DNA of 64,000 bases from Enoplolaimus lenunculus (GCA_030248215.1 JASANG010000845.1:62001-126000), one strand, 5' to 3'; shown: positions 42,174 to 54,463, numbered from the stretch's first letter. The notes: a model not told the origin generated them from the letters alone. Made by a program: numbers and translations.

Positions 42174-42672
42174 CCGGCGGAACGTTTTGTACCATGCGGA
42201 ACCCCAGGAGTTGCACACTCTTGTGTTATGCACTCTTGCTACAAATAAGAAAGAGTAAAACAGTAAATATATATACTGAGAACCAATTGAAGTATACATA
42301 TAAAGGCTAATAAAGTAGGTTCAATAATCGTAAACGCTGATGTCTTATATATATTGTATTTTAAAATATACTATAATCGCATTTTGGCTAAGAAATCAGT
42401 CGCATGAATATATTTTTTTATTTCGCAATATTGAAAATTAGAGTTTAGCGCGTGTTGGTTTGAACTATATTTGCTGCTAGGCTGTGAGGGGTAATTCAAG
42501 ACGGACAGGGGTGAACATACAACGGAGGTATCACGAAAATTATTAGGGGAAGTCGACAGACTACGCTTTTGATGGCTTCATAGTTTGAATTAGTTTTGTT
42601 TGAGTTTGAACCAAAAGACCACAACTAGTAATTGTTGGTGGGAGGAAGATTTATAGAAGGGGTAAAGAGACT
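42174..42672. other. No gene seen
   Basis: AT-rich spacer, no supportable feature. Confidence 0.45.
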
Positions 42673-42810
42673 AAAGCTTTAACAGTAAAATTATTTTTAT
42701 TGGTTGTAAATTTTTTGTGGAAGGGGGTAAGATGTCCGTTAAAGCTTTAACAGTAAAATTATTTTTATTGGTTGTAAATTTTTTCTGAAAGGGGGTGAGA
42801 TGTCCGTTAG
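42673..42810 (+). repeat. 68-bp tandem duplication
   Basis: AAAGCTTTAACAGTAAAATT followed by ATTTTTATTGGTTGTAAATT and GGGGGTRAGATGTCCGTTA is repeated once with a 68-bp offset (42673 and 42741) and only a few differences. Confidence 0.85.
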
Positions 42811-42815
42811 GTGCA

Positions 42816-42974
42816 CCGATCTGTAGCCAAGGGAGGTAGGGGAGCTTAAGCCCGCTTGGAAAATTTTTACCCCCCCACGAAATTTTAACCTTGCTTGTAA
42901 GTCAACGAAAACTTTTGTATGCCCTTCCTAAAAAATTTTAAGCCCAATAGCAAGGTGCACTGGCTATGGGCGTG
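42816..42974. mobile_element. hAT-like MITE, family C
   Basis: ATCTGTAGCCAAGGGAGG to CACTGGCTATGGGCGTG. Inner AACCTTGCTTGTAAGTCAAC and TTTTGTATGCCCTTCC. Starts right after the 68-bp tandem duplication. Confidence 0.72.
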
Positions 42975-44030
42975 TGGGCGCCCTCGCCATACCAGAGCAG
43001 GTGAAAATTCGTTGAGCTCTGCCTGTGAAACGACATTTTCAGGACCGGAGTAGCCACCTCCATACCTCAGATTGTTGAGAGACCCCCGCCCCAAAGAGGG
43101 ACCCGTACTCGGACAAAATTTTAAAAAAAATTGAATATTTTGATCATCGCAATGCCCCTTCCCGGAATTTTGGGGAGCCACCCTCCTAGCATACTCTGAC
43201 ACTGGACTGATTAGTTCGCATTTCAGTGTTGCTTGTACCATGCGTAGGCTTGGTGTGAAATTTGTCACCTTTTCGGTTGTTTCAGAAACAGTTTGCTATC
43301 AAAGTCAACGCTGGGTTGTAAAAAACGATCGGTTCCTACGTGAGAATTTTTCCGTTCCGACCATCTGCTACAATTTGCCATTGAAATTTCGGTATTCCTT
43401 AACAAAATTGGTTTATAATTAACCGTTCATATGTCGTTCTATAACGCGCACGATATCTGTATTATTAAAGCTGAAACTCCCAACATACGTATTTTGAGCA
43501 GCGTTCCAGCTGTTGCAACAAATGTTTCAGATAAAAACAAGACAACGTATAGAATCTACAAAAATTCGACGCCCGATAAGTGGGCGCCCAACTGTGTTCT
43601 AAAGCCTATTAACCTATTAATGAATCTCAATCTAGACATAATTCTAGACGTAATTTTATAAGCCAAAACCTTAGCCTTAACATATTAGTAGGCGACGAAT
43701 TTTCGAATCAATGAAATTTCGGATTACAAGTTGTCGGTCGACGAGTTGTCGGGCGACGAATTGTCGTGATACCCAACGCATATACGCAATTAGAACACAT
43801 TCTTTTCATAGTCAATGCACACGATGTAGCAAAGATTTAAAGAGTGAACCGAAATTTAAACAACGAATGTGCTGTGCAGTTTTCAGAAATATAGCAACCA
43901 CGTTGACTAGTATAACTTGAGAGCTTTATTTATAAATTAATGCTAACAATTTTGATCATGGATAGAGGTGGTGAATAGCTAACGCTTAAACGTCAACCAT
44001 ACGTATTTTGGGTATCGTTATTATCATTCC
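42975..44030. other. Gene-free stretch with a GTTGTCGGGCGACGA block
   Basis: At 43722-43775 there is ACAAGTTGTCGGTCGACGAG then TTGTCGGGCGACGAATTGTCG-type sequence, shared with 3958-3990 and 48732-48795. Otherwise no gene is supported. Confidence 0.5.
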
Positions 44031-44182
44031 AACACAGAGTAAACAATGCTTTTATAAACATTCGTCAGAAGATACATACGCCACGCATAAATAAAACGAA
44101 GGACCAAACACAGAGTAAACAATGCTTTTATAAACATTCGTCAGAAGATACATACGCCACGCATAAATAAAACGAATGACCA
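44031..44182 (+). repeat. 76-bp tandem duplication
   Basis: AACACAGAGTAAACAATGC ... ATAAATAAAACGAAGGACC is repeated immediately (44031-44106, 44107-44182) with one clear mismatch (AAGG/AATG). Very recent. It abuts the left end of the next element. Confidence 0.92.
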
Positions 44183-44937
44183 ATGGCGAATCCATGGGGG
44201 CACCCCGGGCGTGGGCCACCCCCCAAGAGCATCTCGACAAAAATTATATAGATTGTCAATTGCTGTTCTACGCTGTTTATTTCTCTGTTTTATACACAAT
44301 AGTATAAGCAGCTTTTAATAAGCTGTCCTGTTATTTTAGCGCAGTCTTCGGATGATTAGATGCTTTGTCGTCACTAAAGCAGGTGGGCACCGAACCAATA
44401 ATATCACTAATTCCGAACCTTGATTCTGAAATTGTTTTCATATAGATAAAAGTAGATTTATATATTCTATAAAATCAGCAGTGGCCAATGCCAACAGTAC
44501 AACCTGAAACATATGCAGGTAATAGAAACGTGTGAATTTTGAAATATCGAGAACAAAAATTCATTGAAGATAAATTGAAGTCCATAACCGCGAATGCTAA
44601 AACATTTTACGAAAATAGCAGGCAATTCTAACTCATTCAAAAACAGAAACAGATGTTGCTGAAGCTGACTGGATTTTGCTTTTTCAAAAATGAATTGGCT
44701 TTCGAATACGAGCCTTGTGCCTGTTTGAAACCAAATCCGAGCTTATGTTGCCACCCTGTTGTTTAGACCTAAATTGTGTTGATGCGTTAGTTTTATTTGT
44801 AATTGATCTCAATTGAACGAACGTAAAGAATTCAGTTTAATGGCAATAATTCGTGGTTTGTGTGTTGGTCAAAAATAAGTTTATTACCTGTGAAATTTTG
44901 CCCTCCCCTTTTTGAGATCCTGGATCCGCCACTGGAA
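44183..44937. mobile_element. CAGTGGCGGATCC-family element (family S), long copy, inverted
   Basis: Left end CAATGGCGAATCCATGGGG, right end GATCCTGGATCCGCCACTGG. The right-hand third (GATGCGTTAGTTTTATTTG, GTGGTTTGTGTGTTGG, GTGAAATTTTGCCCTCCCC) is the inverse of the left third of the 3.7-kb copy. No coding capacity. Confidence 0.72.
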
Positions 44938-45059
44938 GGAACTTTTGCTGCTGCCACAGACGTTTTGAGATGGTGGTGTGACAAATCTTGTAACCACTTT
45001 GACTAGAATTTTCAATAGCTAAACCTGCAAAGGACTATTTGTGAATTGAGCATGGACAT

Positions 45060-45213
45060 CCTGCAGCCAGATAACGGCAGGGCGGCTGACCCTCCCCGGG
45101 AAACTTTTGGCCCTTAACATGTTTCAAATTTTTTGTAAACCGTCGCAAACCCTTGTATGCCCTTGCTAAAAAATTTTCCAGCCCTCAGTAAAGTCAGCCG
45201 GCTTTGGGCTCGG
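45060..45213. mobile_element. hAT-like MITE, family C, worn
   Basis: CCTGCAGCCAGATAACGG to AGCCGGCTTTGGGCTCGG; inner AACCCTTGTATGCCCTTGC. Confidence 0.6.
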
Positions 45214-45319
45214 ATTGCGGTAGGATATGAGAAGCAAAACATTCGATATCCGTCCTTTAACGATACTACCTTAATCTGTTGTACTGGAATTGCCTCTTGT
45301 GCACTTTTCACCCACATTT

Positions 45320-45460
45320 AAGGTTAAGGCTCACGCTTTGGCTTAAACTAGGTAAACGCTTAGGCAAAGACTCGACCCATTCCCGAAACCAAAGCCTGAG
45401 CTTAACCGTTGCTGGTGAAAGTTTAGCAGAGCCCGGATATTTGCAGTGACAGAAATCCTT
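45320..45460. repeat. TAAGCC-core repeat (family K), worn
   Basis: AAGGCTCACGCTTTGGCTTAA, AACGCTTAGGCAAAGACTC, GAGCTTAACCG, then GATATTTGCAGTGACAG, resembling the ATATTCAGTGACAGGGCC end of the 16.7-kb copy. Confidence 0.45.
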
Positions 45461-45644
45461 TGGTGATAAAATAATACGGCAGAAAAATTTGTTCAGATTT
45501 TAAAATCGCACATCAACATTTGGGCGTGAAAACTTATTTACGCGGATGAAGCTAAAGTTTTGTTATACTACCTAGCTAAGTAAATTCGCAAAATTATTCA
45601 GCCTGTGTACAATGTGTCGGGCGCGAAAACATTCGGCTCATTTT

Positions 45645-45795
45645 GTTACTTTGTAGAGCGTACTATTGTTTCGCGGGACTTCAATAGAGTAAGCTCAAGC
45701 TTTAGACTATTTTTTGCTTAAGTTTAAGGTCAGGGCTTATGCATAGCGTTAGTAATAGATTTCTGCTTCGGTGATGCTTAAGCCCCTAAAGTAAC
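45645..45795. repeat. TTCAATRGAGTAAAAGCTT repeat, second copy
   Basis: TTTCGCGGGACTTCAATAGAG, TAAGCTCAAGCTTTAGACTA, then a hexamer-like core (TTGCTTAAGTTTAAGGTC, GATGCTTAAGCCCC). Same layout as 40672-40844. Confidence 0.5.
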
Positions 45796-46346
45796 AGTGG
45801 CCAACTACTCGGTGTTTTATATTTGAAACACGTCTGTTTTGAAACGAGGCAACGATATTGTTTTTAAAAAATATTCTAGTTTAAGCATTGCAAACGTTAG
45901 AGCGACTGGATAACATTAACGAGAATCAGCATGAACATAGGCGGATGTAAAAATTAATGACGGGTTCGAAAATTCTAACGTTTTATTACAAAAATGATGA
46001 GGGTAAAAATCGTATTTTGTAGAAAAAATTTCTGAAGGGGAAATTGTATGGTAGGGACCTCAGCATTTTATCACAAGAAAAAATCTGACGGGGGCGCCCG
46101 CCTCCCCGTCCCCTCCTCTCTGGCTCTGCTCGTAAACATGAACAAAATAAATATTTAACGTTGAACATAACGGATCACTGGCGTAATCTAGATTTCAATT
46201 TAAAGTATGTGTAAATTTAAATTTGAACTTGATTTGGAGTCTTTTCATTTCTGTTTGGTAATTGTTGGACATGTGTATTATTGCTAGGTTGCACCATCAA
46301 CGACATAAGTCTACGTTTTAAGCTTTTAAAAACGACAAAACGGTTA
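45796..46346. other. Gene-free stretch with a GGATCCGC-type repeat fragment
   Basis: At about 46008-46135, AAAAAATTTCTGAAGGGGA, CAGCATTTTATCACAAG, TCTGACGGGGGCGCCCGCC and CTCTCTGGCTCTGCTCG parallel the repeat at 63.01-63.10 kb. Confidence 0.45.
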
Positions 46347-46777
46347 CTGTAGTGACCCCAATAAGAGGGGGGACTGATATTTATTTGGCCTCTCCATGGG
46401 GTGCACCCCCTTGTTATTCGGTTACGGACTGTTATTTATTTTTAACCCACGCTTTGCCGCCCTTCGTTACTGATACATATCCGGTACTGCAATTATCCGT
46501 TGAATTAAACGTTTGTCTTGTGTCAATAGCTTGAGCGATTATACAAGGTTATACTTAGGAATGTACGTACTTTCAAAATTTAAGTACGCTTTAAAATTTT
46601 GAACTCAAATTATTTGATCCTGTAGTCATTTATGCCCTACAATTAGGGTTAATTCACATTTATGCACACTAATTAGGGTTTAGGGACTCTATCCGCCGAC
46701 GGACTCTTATTAGCGATACGGACTCCTATTGATTCGGACTGGAAATGGGGAACCCCTTCTTATTCGGGTCAATACAG
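46347..46777. mobile_element. Family T MITE
   Basis: Ends CTGTAGTGACCCCAATAAG and TTATTCGGGTCAATACAG, TA on both sides (46345-46346, 46778-46779). 431 bp, same orientation as the 32.5-kb copy and very similar to it. Confidence 0.83.
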
Positions 46778-47511
46778 TAAGTTAAATTGCAAACGTTCAG
46801 CCAATAATATTGCAGCAAAGCAGAAGCCAAACGTACTTACATCCGCCAATCAGAATCAAACGAACAACTGGTGTTCGAGAAAAATCCAGTTGCCAACATT
46901 GAGGAATAGATGTTGAGGATGCGAAATATGCCTCAATTTAGCGCAGTAGGTTATCGCTAGTTGCTGATTTTAAGACGAAATTGTATATAATACGTAGTTA
47001 AAATAGCAGTTAAATTTTGAAAATTTTTAGCTTTTTTTACATTCGTTTACGCACAGTGTTTTAATACCGACAAAAAACCGCAATGAACATTATTTAAACG
47101 ATAAGTCAATCTCAAGGTCACTTGCCCCCTGCTCCGCTGCCAGAGGTGTTAAGGGGGTGAATTTCAGATTGTAATCACTGCTCCCCATCTAACCCATCGG
47201 CGATTAGCAGAGGCCTTTTGTATGCTTTAGCATTTTAATCAACGTAGTAGTGGAAAAAGATACTAGCTACCACGGTCGCTTACAAAATGTTTTCTTCAAC
47301 GTTTATACCGTCTCGAAATGAAATCCTCTTGGTATATAGTTGTTCGCAAATTTAAATTTGCAAAGTTTGCGTTTTAAACAACACCAGATTTGTGATTGGT
47401 GGCGCAGTTTGTTGACAGCATAAAAAGTCATGTGAAAAAAGTAGTATTATGTCACAATGGACGGTAGTCTGCGAACTTTTAAGCTGTGTGGAGATGGTAG
47501 TTGGAGTTTAG
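46778..47511. other. No gene seen
   Basis: AT-rich; no supportable feature. Confidence 0.45.
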
Positions 47512-47705
47512 CCAGAGGCGAATCCAGAAAATTTCGACGAGGAAATCCGCGCGATATATATGTATAATAGTTAAAAAACTTGTGAGTGAAGCGAGCGAGA
47601 CGCTAAGCACAATTTGTGTACTAAATTTTAATTGCAAAATATTGGTTTTGGTCTTTGATGGCGGGTTAATAAGGCCTGTGGCGGCTCCCTGTGATCCGGC
47701 AGTGG
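47512..47705. mobile_element. Short family S-like MITE with GCGAAGCGAGCGA-type core
   Basis: CCAGAGGCGAATCCAGAAAA to TGATCCGGCAGTGG, a worn inverted pair. Inside, GTGAAGCGAGCGAGACGC and AATTTGTGTACTAAATTTTA parallel the 59.2-kb copy. Confidence 0.55.
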
Positions 47706-50700
47706 AAGTTGCCATTTGTGCGTAAACTTAAAAGTGTATGGAGACAAACTTGGTGATTATTTAAATTTTGTAAAATCTTTAAATAATTATACTTTTTTTG
47801 CTTCGAACCTGTGTCAAAAAGAAAATTGTAAGTCTAAAAAAGTTGCGCTATTAATAAGTATTGTGATATGTTTTAAGGAGCAGCGTCGGATTCATACAGG
47901 GAAACGGTTGATGAAATTAAGTTATTTATGTGACTGAAATTTTTTAATATTAGATTTATTACATGTAATAAATTTGAACAAAAATCGTCAAGTTGTCAAA
48001 GGGTTCAGCTTTCCTGTGGACGTGATCTATTTCGCAATAGGGGAATATATCCACCCCGGTTCTAACGTAAAACACGTATACGCCAAGGATTTTAATAATT
48101 TTCAATGTTTCAACGAACGAAAATTAATATAAGCGTAGCGTCATCTTTTGTACCACAGCTCGATTAGTCTAGTATTTTATATTTCTGCGAAGCGATGCTC
48201 ACTATGCCATCACGCTTTACAAGCCGTTAACCAGCTTTTCTTTCTAGGCGGGCTGAAATATTTTCACGATGCGCATACAAGTGTTTGCGATGGATGTCCA
48301 ACCAAGTTTAAATGGTTTAAAACTATTCTAGGTGTGCCAAAGTTTTTGAAAGGGCTCAGCGACGCTTCGCATTGCAAGCTACTGGGCCGCACGATTGCCC
48401 AAGGTTTATTGAAACATATATTTAAAATACTAATATTTACGCTAAAGCTTGTCACTCGCTTCGTAAGATTACGTTGAATTCCGCGTTGGATTTTAATATA
48501 CTACTTAATCATAGTAATAATAAATACCGTTATTATCCGACAGGAGAACTTTTTGTACCTGGACACTGGCGGATCTACGATTAGTAGGGTGGTTTGAATC
48601 TTGTAGCTACGCCGAGCGACACATTAGAGCCGAATCTAAATCAATGCTAAATTCGTCGACCAACTTTTGACATGAACAGTGTCGTAAACCTAAAGCCTAA
48701 AAATAACTATGGTCACAAACTGTTTTGTCGACGAGTCTTCTGATTACGAGTTGTCTGGTTGACAGGTTGTCGGGCGACGAATTGACGCGATATCGAAAGG
48801 CGAGTATAGGAAGGCGTAAAAAATTTTAAACGCAGTAAAATATGACGATGCTCTGAAAGCGTAGTGACTATTCTCATTTCTGTCATCGCTAAAACGTTTG
48901 TTTCTTTTGTCTTAAAATATATTTTAAATCATTCACTTTCAAGGACTTTCGCATTAAAGATATACTGTCGTTTTTGTAGATCCCGCAAAAAGTAAACGTG
49001 ACAAAATTGTTTCATCGCCTTAACCGCATTGTTGCATGGTATGTTCATGTAGACCAGATGCGTTTACAAAAAAGATTGAGGGGATATATCCGTTCCGAAA
49101 TTTGTAGAAAAACGCAAAAAATGCCTTTCTACAGGCTTGTATTGGTTGCAATTTATTGCAAACGTATCAGAACGTGGTTCATGCAGTAACATAGTGGGGT
49201 TTCTGGGTTTCATTGCGACAAAATTTAGCCGGAATCGCGGACCTGCGTTTAGCAAGCTCAATTGGAGGCAAGGCGAAAACTTTTATAGAAGGTAGAATTC
49301 ATTTGTCTATTACCTTTATTAAAGAACTAACCATATTATATCGTTAAAATTTAATAAATAGTTCTGATAAAAATTATGTATTAGAAATTTTCTAATTTAT
49401 TTGAACAAGTGTAGGGCACACATTGGACCTTCAGATTTAAACGGATCAGCTTGCTACGTACCTAGGGACATGGGAACACTTGCTTAGGTATAGGCTTATC
49501 TTTACGTTTAGACTTAAATTCAGGTTCAAGCTTAGGAATGTTCTTACAGTACTGTTACGGTCATGTTCTTTACATTTGCCCGTATTTTTATTTCCTATAT
49601 AGCCTTTAATTATTGTAGGGAAGTCGACTGAAACCGCCGATACCCCCTGTTACGGCAAGTCTGTAATCACATCACTTAGAAGTTGCCAAAATGTGACTAC
49701 AAAATGATACAAAAATTGTACGGCGTTTGCAAGAAACAATGGAAATTTTTTCTTACCAAATTTTAACAATTTTTTAATGTTTTTTGTGCAATTTTTTTTG
49801 CGCATTGAATTACTGTTAATTTTAACGTGCAACGTTAAAACTTTTCGTCCATTATGCTTGCCGTCGGCTGCCGCACTCAATACCAGTTGTACAGGTAAAT
49901 GAGGTTGGCTGGGGCACGTTTTATTAATATAAACAGAGGTATAGCCAAGATTTCGTTTCTGGACAGCATAACTTTTAAGTATTTGCCTTTTATGGTTGTA
50001 ACAAACGTGCCGCCTCGTTGAGTGTTTCAGCTTGTAAGTTATTCGAAATTCCCACCTGCTCCTTTGAACGCTTTCTATCCCTCACTGTCATATTGCGTTG
50101 ACTTCGGAGCGTGATTTCAATTTTCTAAGTTAAAACCTTGTAGTAAACGTGAAAAAGAGCCTAAAATTCGAGACCCTTCAAAGTTTGAAGTTGAAGATTT
50201 TTGCGTAATTTTATTACATTTTACCCGAAACATTAACAATTTTGCGTGCGTTGCATCTGTAGCTATAATTTACATCTGGCTGTCAACCGATGTAGCTAAC
50301 CTGTGATTTTGGAATATCACAGTTTTACACCTCGCTCCCGAGAACCCACAGGGTGCACAGTTTATATTTTTCGGGGCTTGTTAGCGCGTAAAACGCATCA
50401 GAAGCACAGCGAAGGCGTTATTTCTGGAGGGAATACCACGGCGAAATGCTTCGTGCTTTAAAACATAGAAAGCGAGAATCTCGAATACTACTAAATAGTA
50501 TAAAACAAAATTATTCGAAAGCCTGTAAAAGTGCTTTTTTGTTACCTCTCCTTGGAAATTTCGGGGCGATTTATCATCCCACTTTTTGTTACATATACGA
50601 TTCTTTACCACACATACACACATCCAAAGTACACAAACTTTTCTTGGTGTCAAATTTCAAGCTTGAGGCAGATGGTTTGTTAGTGGCTCTGTTTTTTTAA

Positions 50701-50892
50701 CTTTTTTTCGTTGAATTTTTGCTCAAATTGTTACATTTCTTGCAAAAAAATTATTTTCTGTTCAGCTTTCATTTTTACAGTAACCGCAGTTTGTTGTGAC
50801 GCTTTGCAACACCAACGGGTCTTTAAAACCATAACGGTGTATCTGGGATGATCTCATTTAAAACCGGCGAATTCAAGATCCAGCAGTTAAAT
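47706..50892. other. Gene-free stretch with small repeat fragments
   Basis: Holds a half family C MITE at about 48222-48300 (TTAACCAGCTTTTCTTTCTAG, GATGCGCATACAAGTG), a CACTGGCGGATCTACG end at 48569, the GTTGTCGGGCGACGAATTG block at 48750-48783 and a TTAGGTATAGGCTTATC patch at about 49483. No gene is supported. Confidence 0.45.
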
Positions 50893-51062
50893 CAGTGGCG
50901 GATCCAGGATTTCAAAATGGGGGGGCAAAATTTCACAGGTAATAAACTAATAATTTCACCCACACACAAACCACGAACTATTGCCATAAAATTGCTATAT
51001 AATTTTTGTCGAGATGCTGTTATGGCCACGGCCGGGGTGGCCCCCCCATGGATCCGCCATTG
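50893..51062. mobile_element. Family S MITE, 170-bp deletion derivative
   Basis: CAGTGGCGGATCCAGGATTT to CCATGGATCCGCCATTG. The first 100 bp match the left part of the 3.7-kb long copy (GGGGGGGCAAAATTTCACAG, ACACACAAACCACGAACTATT). The rest of the long form is missing, so this is a deletion derivative. The near flanks CAGTTAAA and CAGTTTAT are weakly alike. Confidence 0.8.
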
Positions 51063-51953
51063 CAGTTTATTCTAAAGCCGGGAAAAGTGTCTGTTTTCTT
51101 ATATATTTTTTCGTTCTGCGCTACATCGGGTGCCAATCAGTAGTCACGGCCGCCGGTATTTTTTCAAAGGGCACTTCGGAATCTTAGCGGTTAACTTTAT
51201 AAGCAGATTGTCTTAATTTTAAGTTAAAGAAATTGTTTTTAATAATTTCAAACTTCAATTTCTGGCATATTTGAGAGCAATATGCTGCTAGATTGCGGCT
51301 CAGCTACTGTTTATTGGCTTTTCACAAGCTGTTCGCTGTAAGATATGCCCTCTATGTACGCGATGTAAATTTTTGGTCACTTCACTCTGTGTCAAATACG
51401 GGAGTATACACCAGATTTTATTTCGGAAGGTGATAACCCTGTTCAAAAGTTCATTGTGAGCGTTTCTATCTGGAAAGAAAACAGACCGCCGAAGGTTGTT
51501 CTAAAGACTGTAATCGTGTGATTTTTATTGTCATTCGGGGAGGAATAGGTATATTATTACATATCTCTCTGCCCTTGCATACGATTCAATTTTGTGATTT
51601 GATATCGTCAATGCGCATTCTATTCACGTGAGTTGGACAAACAGTAAAACTTTAAATTCTCAGTAGTAAACTTTTCAGAATTGAGTATATATTACATTGG
51701 ATATTGACTAATATATTGGTGTTAACTCACTTGGCCATGTTATATTTGTGAAAGTTTACAAGTTCCTAATATCAATCAGATCATGCTTGAGTTCAATAGC
51801 ACTGCTGAACAGGGGTGGCCAAGTGGGACGCCTCCAAACCGTATTCATTTCTGTCAGGTATAAGGACGCTGTCTTACTGAACCATCGTTAACGATTTGTC
51901 AATTTTATCAGAACTAATATTGTAGTCGAGTTTTCGGTCCTGGCCCCCACGTA
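51063..51953. other. No gene seen
   Basis: Anonymous AT-rich sequence. Confidence 0.45.
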
Positions 51954-52315
51954 CTGTAGGGACCCGAATAAGAGGGGAGGACTGATATTTATTTGGCCTC
52001 TCCAGAAGGTGTCCCCCGTATTATTCGGTTACGGACTGGTATTTATTTTCAACCCGCAATCCTCCATCCTTAGTTACAGATATATATCCGGTATTGCAAC
52101 TATTCGTTGAATGAAACGTTTTTGCGTTGCATCAAAAACTTGAGCGTTAATGCAAGGTTATAATTTAGGAATAATTGACAGTTATGGACTCTAAGTAGGG
52201 TTTAGGGACTCTCACGCTTGCGGACTTCTATTACGGATACGGACTCCTATTGATTGGGACTCAAAATGGGGACCCCCTCTTATGACCCCTCCCCTTCTAA
52301 TTCGGGTCACTACAG
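51954..52315. mobile_element. Family T MITE, shortened
   Basis: Ends CTGTAGGGACCCGAATAAG and TAATTCGGGTCACTACAG, TA on both sides (51952-51953, 52316-52317). Lacks part of the middle (the TTTAAAGTTTCGAACTC region). Confidence 0.82.
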
Positions 52316-52621
52316 TACCAAAAGTACTCGGTCGGTGCGCCATTGCGGTGGCACGGCCGAAATTGGTGTGACATTCCTTTAAAATTGAAATCCTAGCTAC
52401 ACTCATTCCTTAATTTTAAACACAAGACGTATTAAGTGTTAGGGTTAACGCATGATAAATTCCATGTTTTGTTTCAAAATTATTAATCCCTGCGTTAAAG
52501 CAGTGTAATATGCGTTACTGTTGCCCCGCTTTATATTTGAACAAGACCAGAAATAAAAATTTGAAATGTTTTTAACACTGTTCACAGTGGTTTGTCTCAT
52601 TGTCACTACTCGTTTAAAGAT

Positions 52622-52725
52622 CAGGGGCGGAACTTTTTTTCTGCGGGGCTTCAATGGAGTAAAAGCTTGAGCTTTTGACTATTGCTTAGGGGTTAAGCTT
52701 AGGCGTTTACGGCCAATTTTTTTTG
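52622..52725. repeat. TTCAATGGAGTAAAAGCTT repeat, third copy
   Basis: CAGGGGCGGAACTTTTTTTC, GGGGCTTCAATGGAGTAAAA, GCTTGAGCTTTTGACTATTG, then TTAAGCTTAGGCG. Confidence 0.5.
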
Positions 52726-52757
52726 CCATTGTCATATAGAATAGACTATAAGCCGCT

Positions 52758-52862
52758 CCTTTTGGTGATGGTATATGCCTTCTACATAAGAGATTCGAAT
52801 TGCAATGTTGGCTTGAAAGTACATTTTAGGTAAAATAAGAAATATTCTTGTGAGAAAGGGTT
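52758..52862 (+). repeat. Right half of a TTAA-flanked tRNA-like MITE (family P)
   Basis: TGGTGATGGTATATGCCTTC, GAGATTCGAATTGC (B-box-like), AAGAAATATTCTTGTGAGAAA and GGGTTAA follow the order of the 13.6-kb pair. The left half is lost. Confidence 0.6.
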
Positions 52863-54298
52863 AAAGAAGCTTATAGTTTAATTTACACAACAATTGCATT
52901 GTTTATTTAAAGTTGATCATTGAAACATAGGTATATATTGATCGGATCGTGATCACAATTCAAAGTACACCTAGTTTCGTTTAGTAGGTAGGCCCATATT
53001 TAGCGGATTTCAAGTAAATTTAGATATGTTTAGGATTAAGAAATTAGTATAGTAAGCCTAACTTCAAAACTAAATATCTGAACATTTGTTGTTCTGAATG
53101 TACTGTGTTTGAATTGCAACATCTCCCCCTCGTTCATTTATTTATAAAATGACAAAATGGCAGTTCAGGCGTTGAAAAAACATAATCGCATCTTAGTTGC
53201 GATTATTTTTCTTCTATTTTTTTTATTCATTTTTCATTTTTTACCGATTTAACTGAGTTTTTAAAATTTGTCTTCACGATATTACAGATTTGGGTCAAAT
53301 AAAGTGTGTAAAATGAAGACATTTCTCAACGCATTAACGCAAAGTTTTGTGTTGCGCAACATTTTCTTGAATCTTATTGTTTTTTGTATTATAAGTAATT
53401 AAATTTTATTCGTTAATATAATATTATTTTTATTCATAATACAATTTATATATTTATATACATTATTTTTGTTATTTTTAACTCTTATTTAGTTTTGTTA
53501 ATATGTTTGTAACGCATATATGTACAGATATTATTGTTATGCTATGCAGTTGTAGTTACACATGGCTTGTTTGACAATTTAATAATATTTATTTTCAATT
53601 TAGGTTCCTGTTCTAATTTCGTAAAAAATTGAATTCAAGTAGCTATTTTTTGGCAAAATATAGTTCTTGTTGAAAGTGCCCTTCTAGCATTTTTACGCTC
53701 TTCTCATGCCCATCAGCATCGGGCCATTGCGAGACTCTTATGAACCCAGGCGTATTTGGCACGTTTCATATTGGTCAAAAGCCTGGTTTATAAGTTAGGC
53801 TTAGCTAGGATTTCAGTAAACAGGGTTTACGTGCTATCAAAATGTCAAAGGGAACGTTTCTTGTGTTACAAACGGAAAAACGTACCTTAAAAGTCTTTTA
53901 CAGCAACCACAAGTGGGACTCATTCGTAATAACGCCTCGTGGCTTACGCCCTTGTTCATAAAAAACGCCAAAAATAATATTGAAACATTCCAATAGTTGC
54001 CTTGACGTACAGGGAAAAGCTGTTCTTTTTTCCGCTTGGTTTGTGGTCGCTTGCATTTCGCTCAACTGTTTCATTTGAATAACGAACGGGTGTGTGGGGT
54101 TTAGAAAACACACTCTGAGGGACTTAGCGATTATTTCATTTCGGCAGGGTATATTAACCTCGTGTAGGAAAATTTTTTTGACGTTCAAAGTAGTTCTAAA
54201 GCTTATTATTAGCCGTGTTTTTTTGTGCCTTCAGAAATTTCAGGCATTAATCCTTCCATCCCACCACTTTTGTATAACGCCCCACTGCAGGCTATAGG
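52863..54298. other. No gene seen
   Basis: Very AT-rich at 53130-53600 (ATTATTTTTATTCATAATAC). No supportable gene; the 96-codon minus frame at 53898-54188 has no known domain. Confidence 0.5.
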
Positions 54299-54463
54299 CA
54301 GGGCTGTAGCCAGGTCACATTGCTAGGGGGGCTAAAAAAATTTCAAGAATGTCATACAAGGGTTTTCGTTGACTTACAAGCAAGGTTGAAAATTGTCTAA
54401 ATGGGCCAAAATTATTCCAGAGGAGGCTGAGCGCCAATGGCCCCGCTTGTCTACGGGTAGGCT
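54299..54463. mobile_element. hAT-like MITE, family C
   Basis: CAGGGCTGTAGCCAGGTC to CTTGTCTACGGGTAG; inner TCAAGAATGTCATACAAGGG and TTGACTTACAAGCAAGG. Confidence 0.75.

Noticed and set aside
41760-42299. 179-codon minus-strand frame
   Set aside because: Runs through a TATATG microsatellite and a MITE; the Tyr/Ile-rich product is an artefact.
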